From Undaria pinnatifida (taxonomy: Eukaryota; Sar; Phaeophyceae; Laminariales; Alariaceae): 64,000 nucleotides of DNA. Of the stretch, positions 10,259 to 19,892 are shown piece after piece (within the stretch, counting starts at the first letter, position 1; each line of letters begins with the position of its first letter). A program made the position numbers and the translations under genes. The stretch is from the NCBI GenBank assembly GCA_012845835.1, contig JABAKD010000002.1, forward strand, positions 4,108,001-4,172,000, given 5' to 3'. The notes beneath the pieces are model-generated. The model made no database searches. It was not told the origin of the DNA and saw only the letters and a list, made by a program, of their open reading frames with translations.

Positions 10259-10430
10259 GGCTGGCGTCGAGAGTTCGATGTCGCCAGTTGCGTTGGGAGT
10301 TGACTCGTGTATACGGATGTTAGCGTGGGGTTGCCGGCGGGGCAGCCCCGGGGTATTCCCATCTCCAACCCCCCTCTCCGGGCGGGGGGTTGCGCATTAA
10401 AAAAATACAACTTCGAAAGCAAAGTGCAAA
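10259..10430 (+). repeat. B1 repeat of the YR retrotransposon
   Basis: Begins GGCTGGCGTCGAGAGTTCGA and ends CGAAAGCAAAGTGCAAA, joining A2 without a gap. It matches 11187-11361 with few changes. It includes a G/C-rich imperfect palindrome around GGCGGGGCAGCCCCGGGG. Confidence 0.88.
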
Positions 10431-10643
10431 GCAGAATATTATCGAAGTATGAGAAAATATGGGTTTTGTACGTACGTAAGAAGTTTGACCAATCAGATCA
10501 ATGCGCGGGAATTCAAGTCGTATGAGCGATAGCATTGGGCACACCTGGCCCAGCTGTGTAGGCGACGACCTGCACGCGGAGCGCGTAGGGGAGCAGAGTC
10601 AGAGCTTACAGGTCCAAGGTGTGATACAGACTAGTTTAAGTTC
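10431..10643 (+). repeat. A2 repeat of the YR retrotransposon
   Basis: Second copy of A1, starting GCAGAATATTATCGAAGTAT directly after B1. Its junction with B1 marks the circle junction of this retroelement class. Confidence 0.9.
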
Positions 10644-11186
10644 CCACCCACCCGCCCGTGCTTTTGAGGGAGTCAGTGGAGGGGGAGTTAATCAGTCGCA
10701 GTAACGTTGCGCGTGTTTGTTACTGTTTTGGCAAACGTACCCGTTTTCGCTGAAGATGCGACGGGGTTTCGAAGATTGCGCAGGTTTGCGGTGGGTGCTA
10801 GCCGCATCAGTGTTATAGCGTGGTGCAAGGGGTGTTCGTTGTTGTGTTTCTTTTCAGCATGTGTAATATCTGAGTATCCCTCCGTGCGGCGGGGTTACGT
10901 ATGACTGTTTTACGCAGATATTATGTTGATAGTTAACAGCCAACGTTATGGCAGTGCGTCGGCTCGGATTTAGCGCGCAATCTGAAAGTGTGGGAGAGGG
11001 GAATTATCCGTATATTGGCAAGGAAGTGCATTTGTTTAATGTGCATGGTGTGTGCAGGCGTGCATATTTTATAGCATATTTACTACACGCGTGTGTACGT
11101 TTTTTTTCATATGCTGCACGTTATAGATAGGCGGTTGCCTCGTATGTCTTCTTCGAGTTGCCAACGATTGTTCGTCGTTGGTTGTT
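10644..11186 (+). other. Spacer between A2 and B2 with no recognised gene
   Basis: 543 bases with no motif I recognise. In typical PAT/Ngaro elements B2 follows A2 closely, so this is extra. A pyrimidine tract with CAG (around 10850) resembles a splice acceptor, but no exon is recognisable. Confidence 0.5.
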
Positions 11187-11361
11187 GGCTGGCTTCGAGA
11201 GTTCGATGTCGCCAGTTGCGTTGTTGGGAGTTGACTCGTGTATACGGATGTTAGCTTGGGGTTGCCGGCGGGGCAGCCCCGGGGTATTCCCATCTCCAAC
11301 CCCCCTCTCCGGGCGGGGGGTTGCGCATTAACATAATACAACTTCGAAAGCAAAGTGCAAA
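11187..11361 (+). repeat. B2 repeat, right end of the YR retrotransposon
   Basis: Matches B1 from GGCTGGCTTCGAGAGTTCGA to AAAGCAAAGTGCAAA. Sequence diverges immediately after 11361, giving the right boundary. Confidence 0.88.
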
Positions 11362-11566
11362 AACGATGATTTCTGGTCGAGTACATCGGGGATGGTTTGT
11401 ACATTTTTTACTGGCGTCGGAGATCCCTGTTGAAGAGATAAATAATCGCTAAAAATATAGACTATCCCATAATAGTTGGTGGTAATTACAAAAATTTGAT
11501 AGATAGGTGCTGGTTCTTACTTTTATAGTCGGAGGAATAGTCGTTGAAAACATCAGACTGACTAAA

Positions 11567-11745
11567 ATCATCCTGTTGACCCTGATAGCTACACTGTAGT
11601 TGTAAGGGGAGTCGCCGACCTATATCCTTAATGAGGACACACAACTCGTAATGCGCGCGATCGGAGTATCACACACAGCTTGCAAAGATGAGTTTCGACG
11701 AAATCTTCGATCTCACAGCTGGAGTGTATTTTCATTTTTCATAAT
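11567..11745 (+). repeat. 5'-truncated family L copy (S end only)
   Basis: Starts inside L at CAGACTGACTAAAATCA and runs through the S sequence to CAGCTGGAGTGTATTTTC and a T-rich tail. It matches 4865-5062 and 23665-23860 closely. Confidence 0.8.
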
Positions 11746-12220
11746 ATTTCCCACACAAGTACGAGCGTAGTACGAGTGTTGTCACACACATTCTGTGTCT
11801 TGGTCGGAAATTTCTGCCCATAATATTACTGTTCCCCAGGCAATCTTCGTAAGTATGCGTTCCTCATATTTCTGCAGCAGCAGTGAATACCGCCTGGGCT
11901 GTTCGCGTAAAAATCCTACACTTTTTAGTCTGGACCCCTCTGAAAGAAGTGCCAGAAGTATTTCGTGCTGCTTTCGGCGCTAGGAAGTCGCGCAGCACGA
12001 TATTTCAAGGCCCAAAATTTAATGCACATATCAAATAAGTCAATTGTGCGTGCGACCAGTTAAAAAGTCGGTCTCATGATACTACACCAGGTACCATGTG
12101 ACATTGCTAAGTATAATATACTATAGGCGTGAGGTTTTTCAATGGGAGTGGTGTATTCTTTTGTTTTGAAAAATATAAATAGATGTACAAGTAGACTAGA
12201 CTAGACTAGACGACCGTAAA
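11746..12220. other. Spacer with no recognised gene
   Basis: A/T-rich sequence with a short CTAGACTAGACTAGA run near 12200. I see no gene or repeat of note. Confidence 0.4.
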
Positions 12221-12960
12221 AACTACCGGGTACACAAGATAACACACCCACATAAGATACCACACCCCCCACAGAATACGACACCCCGGTGGTAATTTTG
12301 GGCGCATTTTTGCAACCATCGATTAACCACCGGGGCTACGCAAGATACCACACCCCGGTGAGATAATTTCAGTTACGCCGCATACATTCACGGGGCCCCT
12401 CCTTTCTACAACCGGGGTCATGGAGCATCTGCCCCGGTGGGCACACAACACCACACCCTGTGTGCGGGGGGAACACCCCGTGTGGAGACCTCTAAGAACA
12501 TGAACGTTGAGGGAGAGCAGAATACCTCTGCAAGTGCCCCCGCTTCTCCGACAACTGCTTCGACCGCAGCAGTACAGCAGGCGCCACAGATCACGTCGTT
12601 CTTTCAACTCGAGCGCACTACTCCTACACAAGCGTTAACTCTACAAGGAGTGTTTCGGTTCGGAGGTTATCACACCCCCTGGTTTATCACACCTCCTCAT
12701 TTATCACACCCCCAAACACATCCTGTGGGTTTTGGGACGTGCTATCACACCCCCTGGATTGTCACCCCCCCACATTTGTTACAACCCCACATTTATCACA
12801 CCCCCACACGTACCCTGTGGGTGGTCGGCTACCACACCCCCTGGTTTATCACACCCCCTGGGGGCCGCCGCGACCAGCACTCTATCACCGGGGCTACACA
12901 AGATACCACACCCCCCACAGGATACCACACCCGGTGATATTTTTTTCATGCGCTCAAACG
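12221..12960. repeat. CACACCCC / ACCGGGG repeat cluster
   Basis: Blocks of ACACAAGATACCACACCCC and CCCCGGTG recur at 12222-12300, 12325-12362 and 12890-12950. Between them a unit starting TATCACACCCCCTGG recurs at about 12666, 12738 and 12829. The outer blocks are in direct orientation, while TATCACCGGGG and CCCCGGTGATA form small palindromes. This could be the subterminal repeats of an unidentified element, or a simple local expansion. Confidence 0.6.
12500..12937 (+). CDS. Possible small ORF with a repeat-encoded C-terminus (hypothetical)
   Basis: An ATG at 12500 opens a frame that starts MNVEGEQNTSASAPASPTTA, Ser/Thr/Ala-rich, then has the short block APQITSFFQLE before running into repeats coding HTPWFITPP-like units. 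The first ~50 residues lie outside the repeat array and could be a real first exon or transposon N-terminus. The rest is translated repeat DNA. I do not recognise a family, and splicing out of the frame after about 12650 is possible. Confidence 0.2.
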   Translation: MNVEGEQNTSASAPASPTTASTAAVQQAPQITSFFQLERTTPTQALTLQGVFRFGGYHTPWFITPPHLSHPQTHPVGFGTCYHTPWIVTPPHLLQPHIYHTPTRTLWVVGYHTPWFITPPGGRRDQHSITGATQDTTPPTGYHTR

Positions 12961-12973
12961 TATCACCGGGGGG

Positions 12974-13218
12974 AGCCATCCCACGGTAGGGTTGCAGCAG
13001 AAAGTCCTTGAGCTCCTCACACGAGGAACTCAATATCTCACTCGAAACATGACTTCGAAGGCATTCGTTCGCACAACCCGACCAAGCTTCTGTGCCTTAG
13101 TCCAAAAAGTAAATGTACTCGTGAAATTACTTCGCTGACCGGCAGTTCCTCACATGAGGAACTCAACCGCCCCGGGACTTTTTGGCGCAGAAAGTGCAAC
13201 CTCTATCGTGGGATGACT
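12974..13218. mobile_element. Family A TIR element (MITE-like), 245 bp, with 7-bp flanking repeat
   Basis: Left terminus AGCCATCCCACGGTAGGGTT and right terminus the complement of AGTCATCCCACGATAGAGGT. The flanks share CGGGGGG (12967-12973 and 13219-13225). The interior has paired GAGTTCCTCA/TGAGGAACTC palindromes and CGAAGGCATTCGTTCGC, all found again in other A copies. No coding capacity. Confidence 0.78.
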
Positions 13219-13225
13219 CGGGGGG

Positions 13226-15085
13226 TGTTATCGTGTTTGTGTAGTTTACTGTATATGTTTCGTTTTTGCTCCACTATAGTCTAATGGTTGTGATGTTGGT
13301 GTTTTTACTTCATAACGCCCTCTTTTATGGTTTGGGATCGTTCGGGTTCAGTGAACATACCAGGTACGTACGTGTGCCACTATCATAGCTCTCGTCTGCA
13401 TTCATTCGCTTTTCGCCGGATGTACGAAAACTTCGCCCAAAGGTTACGAGTATGTGTTTTCCTGATTTTCGTTCAGCTTTGTTCTTGAACAGTAACACGG
13501 CCGCGTGACACGCGAGGGTGTTGCTCCGCCTCTCGGTTCGATGTAGTAAATAATCGCGCTGACCACCTGCTGCACGCGTGCAATTAATTCGATGCACCCG
13601 GTCTGGGCGCATATATTTTTCTCAGCCGATTCCTTCACCCCAGAAGAAAAATCCTGGAAGAAAAAAGAATGAAGAATCGCAAGGCGGTTTGCTGTCACAA
13701 CAAGGTCACAACAAGGTCACAGCACCACAGCTGCTCACTGCTACATCGGAGGACCGCGCGCAGCAACACACTGCTAATACTGCTGGATACTACCTACTGC
13801 TGAGTGCCGACAATTGCGCATTGCTCTTCTATCAGGTGAGGGGCGCGTGCTTACGGACAAGTGCGTTGCGCGCATGCCTGGGCTTCGATTGGTGTCGGTG
13901 GCCCAGCTAAGCGCGGTGACGTTTTTTTTCAGCATGCTACTCGTATACCAGACCTTACCATTTGGCCACCCGGATCATGGAGGGTCAGGCAAGCTCGTAT
14001 CAACTATTAATACCAGGTAGAAATCAAATATAGGAGGCAGCTCTAAATCCTTCAGTTGCAACGATGATAACGATGTGCGGCCGCCGGGAGTCAAAGACCA
14101 ATGAATAAACCTGAATAGTCTACACAGTGCGTGTTGAGCCACAGCCGAAATAATGATGAACCCACGCAGCCGGACAGGGGCCGGGTTTGGAGACGGCAAC
14201 AAAGGTCCCAACAATAGTACGTGCGGAGCCATATTTAGAAGACATTCATTCCCCCTCTTGCCAAACAAACATATCATTTCGAACAGAAGCAACACATTGT
14301 CAAGCACGAAAAAAACAAAACGAAAAGAAAACAAGTAGTCTACACGGCAAGGCAGCAACCACGGGCAGAAAGCAACAGCAGAACAGCAGAGGAGAGCAAC
14401 ACGAGGAATGAGTGAACGACAACTGGCTGAGGAATACAGCGCAGTATGCGAGTCTTAGTACAAACATAGGAGCGCACACTATGTGCGCGATCATGCTCTT
14501 CTGCCTAGTTGAGAAGGACATGCGAAACAAAACAACCAGCAGTAAAGACAGGCGGAGGCGGTCCGACAGCAACAACAAACACCAGAAAACAGCGGCCTAG
14601 CAGCAGAATACATTGCTTGAGAGATGAGTGCAAACGGCAGGAGATGACAAATACACGGAGCATGCGAGCCTTTCAATATACACGAAGGAACGAAACTATG
14701 CGTACGCACATGACACCCGGTTCGATAAAAAAAGAACGAGATACATCATCAAGCGGCTCTAGTATCCGTGTCGTTGCCTCATCTTAGAGAGAGCCAACCA
14801 TGTGGTCACCGCTTGCTGTGTCCGACGACAGCGATGTCCACACCGCAATCATCGCCTGCATCCAAAACAGAACACAAAATAATGGGGAAAAAGAACAAAG
14901 AAAGAGATGGAAAAACAGGAGGGCGGCTCAGCAACTACTGAACACAGAAACGATGTCGCGGTAGCCACAACCGCAGCAACCGGGCGAGGCAGCAGTAGCA
15001 ACAGTGGAACCCTTCCCGGCAAAATGTAATGACAGATGAAGGTAGGCATGCGTAGAGTAAACAAATTGACAACGTCATTTTTTTT
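13226..15085. other. Spacer with no recognised gene
   Basis: Several short frames on both strands. Around 13835 (CAG|GTGAGG) and 13927 (poly-T then CAG) there are splice-like sites, but no protein family is visible. A short ACAAGGTCACA repeat lies near 13700. The rest shows nothing I can support. Confidence 0.35.
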
Positions 15086-15089
15086 CGAT

Positions 15090-15270
15090 CAAGAGCGACC
15101 ACCTCCAGCTTGATCACGAGCAAACTTGGAGTTGGGTTTGAACACGGGCAAACGTGTGTGATCATGGTGCTCGCTCATGAGTAAACGTGCGTTTGATCAT
15201 GGGCAAACGTGTGTTTGCTCGTGTGTGTTTGCTCGGGAGCAAACATCGCCAGTTTGATCACGAACGAAAT
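15090..15270. repeat. Short irregular repeats of GATCA / CAAACGTG / TTTGCTCG
   Basis: GATCA(T/C)GGGCAAACGTGTG and GTTTGCTCG units repeat irregularly in both orientations. This looks like an eroded short tandem repeat. Confidence 0.55.
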
Positions 15271-15312
15271 AGAGCAAAAACAGGGAATTTCAATCATCAC
15301 TGTTGAAATACA

Positions 15313-17662
15313 TTAATGGGCAATAACCAACAACGGGTATACCCGGTTACTTTTTGCTCAAAAACGGTTACAACACTCTAAAATCAGATAAAATAACGCA
15401 CCCCACGAGCCACGCGACTGCCAGTCGATGAACCTCTCGTTTTTTGGCCTGCTGACGCTAGACATGAATGAGATGTACTCGTACACGGTATATGTCTGTT
15501 GTGTTGTCAGTAATTTAATGCATGCATTTTTGTCATGATCACCCTCATTCTTCGTACTCGTACAACTATAATATGTATCACGTATACGAGTATTCTCGTC
15601 AAACATGTACTACTACTACTGTATTCATCACTGCAAAACAGAGTGTCATTCCTATGACCATGGGACAAAGTAGCAAGAGCGACGGCGGGCGAACGAACGA
15701 GCGAGCGATAATGAAATGCGCGTATTTGTTGTTGTGATCACACTCGTTCGTACTCATAGTACGATATGTACCACATAGTACTCGTCAAACATGGACTGTT
15801 GTATACGATGTGATCATTTAGCAGTAATTGTCAGGCTCGTATTTGTATCATATGAGCCGGTAAACAAGTATGATCGGCCCCTCAGCACGTATGTTGTTGT
15901 TCTCGCATTAACTCGCATAATCAATGTAGACATATACCAGGTATCATGTAGATGACGAAACCTTTCAGTTTTTCTTTCACGTATGGGCCTTTTTACGTAC
16001 ACCTAGTTAGTACCTGGCAGATGATGGGCCCTATCGATATGATACCAGGCACCAGGTATTCATGAAAAACACTCCCTGTACGACGCGTCGGAGAGAGCCT
16101 GAAAATACGCCTGGGGCGAAACTCATGGTACGAGTTGGCAACCTCGGTGGCATCAGCAAGGAGGATGTTGCTGCGGGCACGCGTGGCGGTGCTGACGGAT
16201 ACAGGGACGCCACTTTCCTGCTGGGTTGTCTTCTTCAGCTACGTGTGTGACAAGGGTGAATTGATGTTTAATGTGGAAGGGGGTCGAAGCTGCTGTGAAC
16301 CTCTTGGCCTTTCTTTCAGGCACCACAATGGCGTTCCGTCCCAGCGAAAGCGACGTTCGTATACAGGGGACCAATGCATTACTTCTGATTGGGTGTAATG
16401 TATATGAAGGCATCAGATTGGCATAGATACAATTAAAAACGGGTGAAAGCCAAACATAATGGCCATTTACTAGGGCTGGGTACTGGCGCGCAGCGCCAGT
16501 ACAAGTTATACTGGCTGCGTCAGCAGCCAGTATACTGGATCCGGTCAGTATACTGGTGGCGCGGCGAAGCCGCGCGGTCGCGGCGCAGCCGCGACCATCG
16601 GCCCCCCCCGGCTGGTGAGGGGGCCTCGCCGGAGGCGCCCCCGGAGGGCCCGCTGGAGGCGCCCGGCCGGAGGCGAATTTTTACGCGATTTGGCTTCACT
16701 AGAGCATAAAAAATGAGTGATTTTGGCTCATATGACAGAGGCACTTTTGTGGGGAAAACGGCACTAAAATTCGAGTTCAACGCCCAAATATGTACCGATT
16801 TTCAACATGGAGGATGTGTAGAATGTAGCACAAATCTTTAACTTTGCAACGCCCATATACTCCATGATCATGGGTGACGTAGCGTATGCATAAGCATGAA
16901 TTGGATTGGATAGCACTCATTCCATGTCACACATACTCAACCCAGCGTATATTGGAAAAAAAGTAGATTGATAGCTATAGATTGACAAGAGTACTAAAGA
17001 CGACGGCAAGCAACCAAGTCGATCACCATCATCAGTCCATCAGTTGATGTGCCTACGAACAGCGGTGCAACGGCAGCAACAGAGCAACAGAGTACACAAC
17101 GAGATAACAACGGTGCCACAGCTATCGAAAGCTACCTACCCAACCAAAACCTACACCGCGCATAAATCACAGCCGCTAGATACCAGCACAACAAACAGAG
17201 TCATCAGGATGGCGGTTCTTTTCGCCACGAGCACCCTGCAGGAGAAAACAAAACTGAAACTAGCAGAACTGCAAATCTTCCCCAGCAAAGACAGCCACTA
17301 CCCTACCCCCTCCTCGCGGCCCCGGCGTCCTCTCAGCAGGCAGCCTGAAGCTATGGGTTTCCGCTGGTTCTTGAGGCGTATATTGGGATCTTCGTCTATA
17401 TGCGAATGTACTGGTGTACTGGCAGGTCGGTTTACCAGTATCAGGATACTGCCAGTACTAGTACTACTGGCAGTACGTACTGGTTCAGTACCCAGCCCTA
17501 CCATTTACGGGTGTACCCGGGACATTGTCTCTCAAAACCAGGTACAAATATTTTCTGACCAATCGCGTGGCTCGTGGGTTGCATTTTTTACTTGATTTTA
17601 GAGTGTACCCGTTTTTGGTAGGAAAGTGACCGGGTATACCCGTTTTAGGTTATCGCCCTTAA
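15313..17662. mobile_element. TTAA-flanked TIR element, 2350 bp, with a hAT nested inside
   Basis: Each end has TTAA (15313-15316, 17659-17662) followed inward by GGGCRATAACC and about 100 bases of terminal inverted repeat at roughly 85% identity by eye, including the palindrome CGGGTATACCCG and CCCACGAGCCACGCGA. The left copy has one extra T after TTAA. TTAA target duplication is typical of piggyBac, but piggyBac ends usually start CCC and no piggyBac transposase is visible, so the superfamily is open. Small frames near 16060-16400 are not recognised. About 1 kb of its length is a later hAT insertion. Confidence 0.7.
16471..17500. mobile_element. Non-autonomous hAT element, 1030 bp, perfect 8-bp TSD
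   Basis: A perfect 15-bp TIR, TAGGGCTGGGTACTG at 16471-16485 and its complement at 17486-17500, is flanked by identical CCATTTAC (16463-16470 and 17501-17508). The subterminal zones are packed with CCAGTA/TACTGG motifs in both orientations (16484-16560 and 17405-17485). The TIR and 8-bp TSD define hAT. Inside are a very G/C-rich stretch (16560-16680) and a frame from 17044 with a Gln-rich start that I do not recognise as transposase. The intact TSD suggests it is younger than the hAT at 2 kb. Confidence 0.88.
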
Positions 17663-17699
17663 TTTATTGAGTGAAACAGCTCCTAAAGTGAGAAGAGGA

Positions 17700-18560
17700 G
17701 GGGCATGTCAGAACACACAGCAGTTGAAAAAATCATTGAGTGCATGAGCTCTTCTTAGAGTGCCAAGATGCGGAGCATGTCAGCACAGCTTTCAGTAATT
17801 CACTACGGGTAAAGACTTCATTCATGGAGCCTGGTTGCTGTTTCCGTCTGTTGCATATCAGGCAGGAGACAGCAACAACGGTCCCAAAAGGTACCAACCT
17901 ATCCATCCTGAGTGCGGATCCACATGCATCTATGACGGATACAGACACACTAGATTTCACTCTTATCTTCCTTGCTGTTTTAAATACTTGAATATTCATC
18001 AATCAGCTGAAGCCATAGACTATATCTATAACAGAAATGGGAAGTGGGGCATGTGTAGCAGTACTAATAGTAGTATAGCATTATGGGGCGGAAAGGCGCA
18101 GACCCAGAGGAGACTGGTTGCTGTCTTCCTCAACATAGGAGACAACAACACGGCTCGACCAGGCGCAGACCCTCCCATTGCAGGCGTGGGCAAGCGTGCA
18201 TAAATGACAGACATGTGAACACACAGCAGTTAATAGTCTATAGCACTACGGCGCGGGAAGGCGCAGACCCAGAGGAGACTGGTTGCTGCCTCCCTCAACA
18301 TAGGGGACAACAACACAGCTCGACCAGGCGCAGACCCTCCCATTGTGCCGTTGTGGCGGGGGAACACATCTCAAGTACGTCAGGCGTGGGCTCAATGGTT
18401 TCAAAAGTCGAGTCTCCCCTTTTATCAACACAGACACATACATCACTGCTGTCCAACTTCTCAGCGCAAAGGACTGCTGTTGTTGTGAGTGTAAAAAATC
18501 ATGCATCAGGAGCGCGCGCTAAAAGTCGTGCGCATGCGCTCTGAAGAAGAAAGGAACAAA
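17700..18560. repeat. Tandem-duplicated segment (copies at 18093-18180 and 18258-18345)
   Basis: Two 88-bp copies, beginning AAGGCGCAGACCCAGAGGAG and ending CAGACCCTCCCATTG, are offset by 165 bases. The block around 17825-17885 (CCTGGTTGCTGTTT, then GGAGACAGCAACAACGG) looks like a third, more diverged copy. No coding function is recognised. Confidence 0.7.
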
Positions 18561-18959
18561 ATGAGTGATGCGTTCGGAGCACAAAAGATACAGCAGCAAA
18601 AAAAGCAGCAAACAGAACCACGACGAGAAATCCAAAACCAGATATGCACTAGGTGATCACCCGCGAGGGCAAGCGCGTATCTGGGATAGATACCATATCA
18701 CGAATCGTGTCCTAGGCTGTGAGGTCTGGAGTCAGGGTGAGACAGGCAAGGATATTCACGGCGAAACAGACGAGGATATCTAGCCTACTAGCATCGCAAG
18801 GTCCACATATGGGCTATATCTGTAGCACGCCTCAGATATTCTTGATGACTGACCTCCGAAGGACCGATACGACCGAGTTCAGAAGGCGCTTGTGCGTTCC
18901 TCGGAGAAAGAGAGCAAGTCCCCAGTGCAGGTGCTCAAAATGTGAAGCCTGCCAAGAAA

Positions 18960-19892
18960 GTAGTGCAGTACTGGGCCCGCTATAGTGCAGGGGTGTGTCC
19001 AGAGATTTTACCCGCACTATAGCGGGCACCTGCACTACTCATAATAGTGCCTCAATAGTGCAGGTTCGGCACTATTCAGGCTTTGAGTATCTCTCAATAG
19101 TGCAGGATGAGGCACTCTTTGACTTCTTGTGTGGCGTTCACGCTTTGCGGGGCGAACAGAGTACGAAATGGATCGAAATTCTGTATCAATGGTGGAAGAA
19201 GCTAGATCTCAGTCCTCGTCGCCTGCCTTCGATGTTGCAAGATTGAAAAAGACAAAACAGAAAAAGAAACACGACAGGAAGCGCACTGCAAAAAAACGAG
19301 CAAACACGTACTACTACTGCCTCCTGTGCTCATTACGTGGTGACAAAACTCTCATCCATCAACTTGAGAATCTCAAGCTTCGCGTTGTTGTCTGGCCGCG
19401 CACGAGAACCAGAACCCTTCTCACTCCCTCCCATTCGTTTTCTTCGGGCGTTTAGATGGTTCCGCCCCAGCACTTTCAGCTGGTGTCGCTTTGCCCTTGC
19501 CAGCGTCGGCGACGCACGTGCTGCAGATGATGCGCTTCGTTTCGTGGTCGTCAAACATGCTGCCGCAATTACCGTGGAGCCGCCCGCCACATCCTCCCTG
19601 ACAGACGTGGCCATGACGGGCTTGTGACGTTCTGTCTTGTTAATGGCACAGTTCGCCGTCCGCACAAGGCATGGTGCGCCTCTGCGCTGCTTAGAGCTCT
19701 TCGGGTCTGCAGCAGCATGTGTACCCTCGTTTCTGTGTTACGTCTGTCCGCTGTTTGTCTGTCCGTGTGTGTCCAACCTGCAATATTGCGGAGCACGCGG
19801 TGCCTAACCTGCACTATAGCAGGATCTGCCTCTATAGTGCAGGTCCTGCACTATTGAAGGCGCTGTCTGTCTCCAGAGATTTTACCTGCATC
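18960..19892. mobile_element. Putative DNA element bounded by ATAGTGCAGG motif clusters
   Basis: Clusters of ATAGTGCAGG and its complement in both orientations occupy 18960-19110 and 19790-19860. GTCCAGAGATTTTACC or a near match occurs in direct orientation in both. Between them lies the minus-strand Cys/His-rich remnant. Motif clusters at both ends and a possible transposase-type domain suggest a DNA transposon relic. I could not define TIR ends or a TSD. Confidence 0.45.
19421..19672 (-). pseudogene. Cys/His-rich zinc-binding domain remnant, possibly transposase N-terminus
   Basis: The minus frame from ATG 19672 reads MPCADGELCH, then a TAA, then HVCQGGCGGRLHGNCGSMF and RIICSTCVADAGKGK, followed by a basic tail to a TGA at 19421. 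The spacing CX3C, LHxxC and CXXC is that of a cross-brace zinc-binding fold seen in some transposon-encoded proteins. The premature stop near the start suggests a pseudogene. The family is not identified, and another minus frame over the same bases is also open. Confidence 0.45.

Larger units (their letters stand above)
6277..11361 (+). mobile_element. Tyrosine-recombinase retrotransposon, PAT/Ngaro-like, with split direct repeats
   Basis: The element reads A1 (6277-6488), Gag-like region, RT-RNase H, tyrosine recombinase, B1 (10259-10430), A2 (10431-10643), spacer, B2 (11187-11361). A1 and A2 are nearly identical, as are B1 and B2, and B1 joins A2 directly. This A1-ORFs-B1A2-B2 order is the split direct repeat layout of PAT and Ngaro members of the DIRS order, which replicate through a circular intermediate and integrate by tyrosine recombinase rather than a DDE integrase. 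No target duplication is seen, as expected. All three coding regions are broken by frameshifts, so it is an old non-autonomous copy. The 543-bp spacer between A2 and B2 is unusual. Confidence 0.87.

Noticed and set aside
12221-12960. Telomeric repeat
   Set aside because: The CACACCCC units are irregular and interspersed, unlike a telomere array.
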